Assembly: GCA_022822495.1 (NCBI GenBank)
Contig: JAJEBQ010000026.1
Coordinates: 1 to 33,692, forward strand
Reading direction: 5' to 3'
Source of the DNA: Paracoccaceae bacterium
GTDB lineage: Bacteria > Pseudomonadota > Alphaproteobacteria > Rhodobacterales > Rhodobacteraceae
Length of the DNA stretch: 33,692 nucleotides
Shown: positions 33,370 to 33,692 of the stretch, piece after piece
Layout of the letters: every line of letters starts with the position of its first letter
Position numbering within the stretch: position 1 is the first letter of the stretch
Notes under the pieces: generated by a model
What the model was told of the DNA's origin: nothing
Database searches by the model: none
What the model saw: only the letters and a program-made list of their open reading frames with translations
Made by a program: the position numbers and the translations under genes

Positions 33370-33692
33370 GATGGGTAATATTTGTGTCAAACGTATATAG
33401 TTGGAGGTAAAATACACGAGTATTTTCTTAGAAATTGTCTTGATCTCCTTGGAGAAGAAACATGACCAAAGGATGTCTGTCGCATGTTGGCCGCACAATA
33501 TTCCGAAAGAAACTGCACCTTTCACGCCCCTGGAAGGTTGCCGATCTTGAACTGCTCCCCGAGAGTGCGGAGGAACGGATCCACATTGTCCACGATGGTT
33601 CGAAGCCTTTGGTGTGTCCCGAATGCGGGAGGGCGTGTCCCTGTTATGACCACCGTCATCGGCGCTGGCGTCATCTGGACAGCCATGGCGAT
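33353..33692 (+). mobile_element. Left end of an ISL3-family insertion sequence (cut by the window)
   Basis: The presumed end starts at GGGTCTTCGCCC directly after eight A, which could be half of the 8-base target duplication usual for the family. It runs about 110 bases to a transposase start and out of the window. The coding part is clearly G+C-richer than the neighbouring genes, which suggests recent arrival. The right end is not in view. Confidence 0.65.
33462..33692 (+). CDS. ISL3-family transposase, N-terminal part
   Basis: The first 77 residues of the transposase are present and the frame is still open at the window edge. The zinc-finger region typical of ISL3 transposases is visible: CPECGRACPCYDH at 52-64, followed by the basic RHRRWRHLDSHG. 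The catalytic DDE domain would lie beyond the edge. GGAG lies eight bases before the ATG. It would cut and paste the element whose left end is at about 33353. Confidence 0.85.
   Translation, partial: MTKGCLSHVGRTIFRKKLHLSRPWKVADLELLPESAEERIHIVHDGSKPLVCPECGRACPCYDHRHRRWRHLDSHGD

Noticed and set aside
1-33692. CRISPR arrays, tRNA or rRNA genes, prophage
   Set aside because: No regularly spaced repeats, cloverleaf sequences, rRNA segments or phage structural genes were seen on either strand.

Overview
The window is 33.7 kb of A+T-rich bacterial chromosome with tightly packed genes. Alphaproteobacteria fit best. Supporting signs are a DUF1467 protein beside methylmalonyl-CoA epimerase, a BioMNY biotin importer, an IolC fused to a DUF2090 domain, GlcDEF, an IbpA-type small heat-shock gene with a ROSE-like leader and an alphaproteobacterial-type RpoH promoter. 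The sequence gives no reliable genus.

Layout. Positions 1-1314 hold the end of an unrecognised gene and then about 0.9 kb without a gene. That gap contains a solitary ISL3-like end and a 224-bp element with long inverted repeats. A minus-strand block follows: an SLC13 transporter and iolB/iolC. Divergent from it is a two-gene ABC-2 exporter. Next comes a minus-strand operon bioM-bioN-bioY-nitroreductase. Positions 10804-11605 carry two related tiny membrane proteins, the first probably frameshifted near its start. A plus-strand run continues with a CitE-like lyase, iolD, iolE, an SDR, and a sugar ABC importer (binding protein, permease, ATPase). After that come glcD, glcE, glcF and hsp20. The right third holds a RecG-like/Schlafen-type ATPase remnant with an unusual C-terminus, succinate-semialdehyde dehydrogenase, a NUDIX hydrolase, a topA-mce-DUF1467 operon and an agmatinase-family gene. 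The window ends inside an ISL3-family insertion sequence that is visibly G+C-richer than its surroundings.

How the genes work together. The central theme is myo-inositol use. The ABC importer probably brings the cyclitol in. IolE dehydrates inosose, IolD opens the ring, IolB isomerises the product and IolC phosphorylates it. No classical inositol dehydrogenase (iolG) or malonate-semialdehyde dehydrogenase (iolA) is visible, and the aldolase-like half of IolC looks degraded, so the pathway must be completed elsewhere or by the neighbouring SDR. GlcDEF oxidises glycolate to glyoxylate, and the CitE-like lyase could in principle act on glyoxylate-derived CoA esters (inference).

The most notable non-coding features are the ROSE-like RNA thermometer before hsp20, matching near-consensus promoters placed almost at the start codons of the two small paralogues, a consensus iolC promoter whose -35 box lies inside the divergent ABC gene, and several compact palindromic elements.
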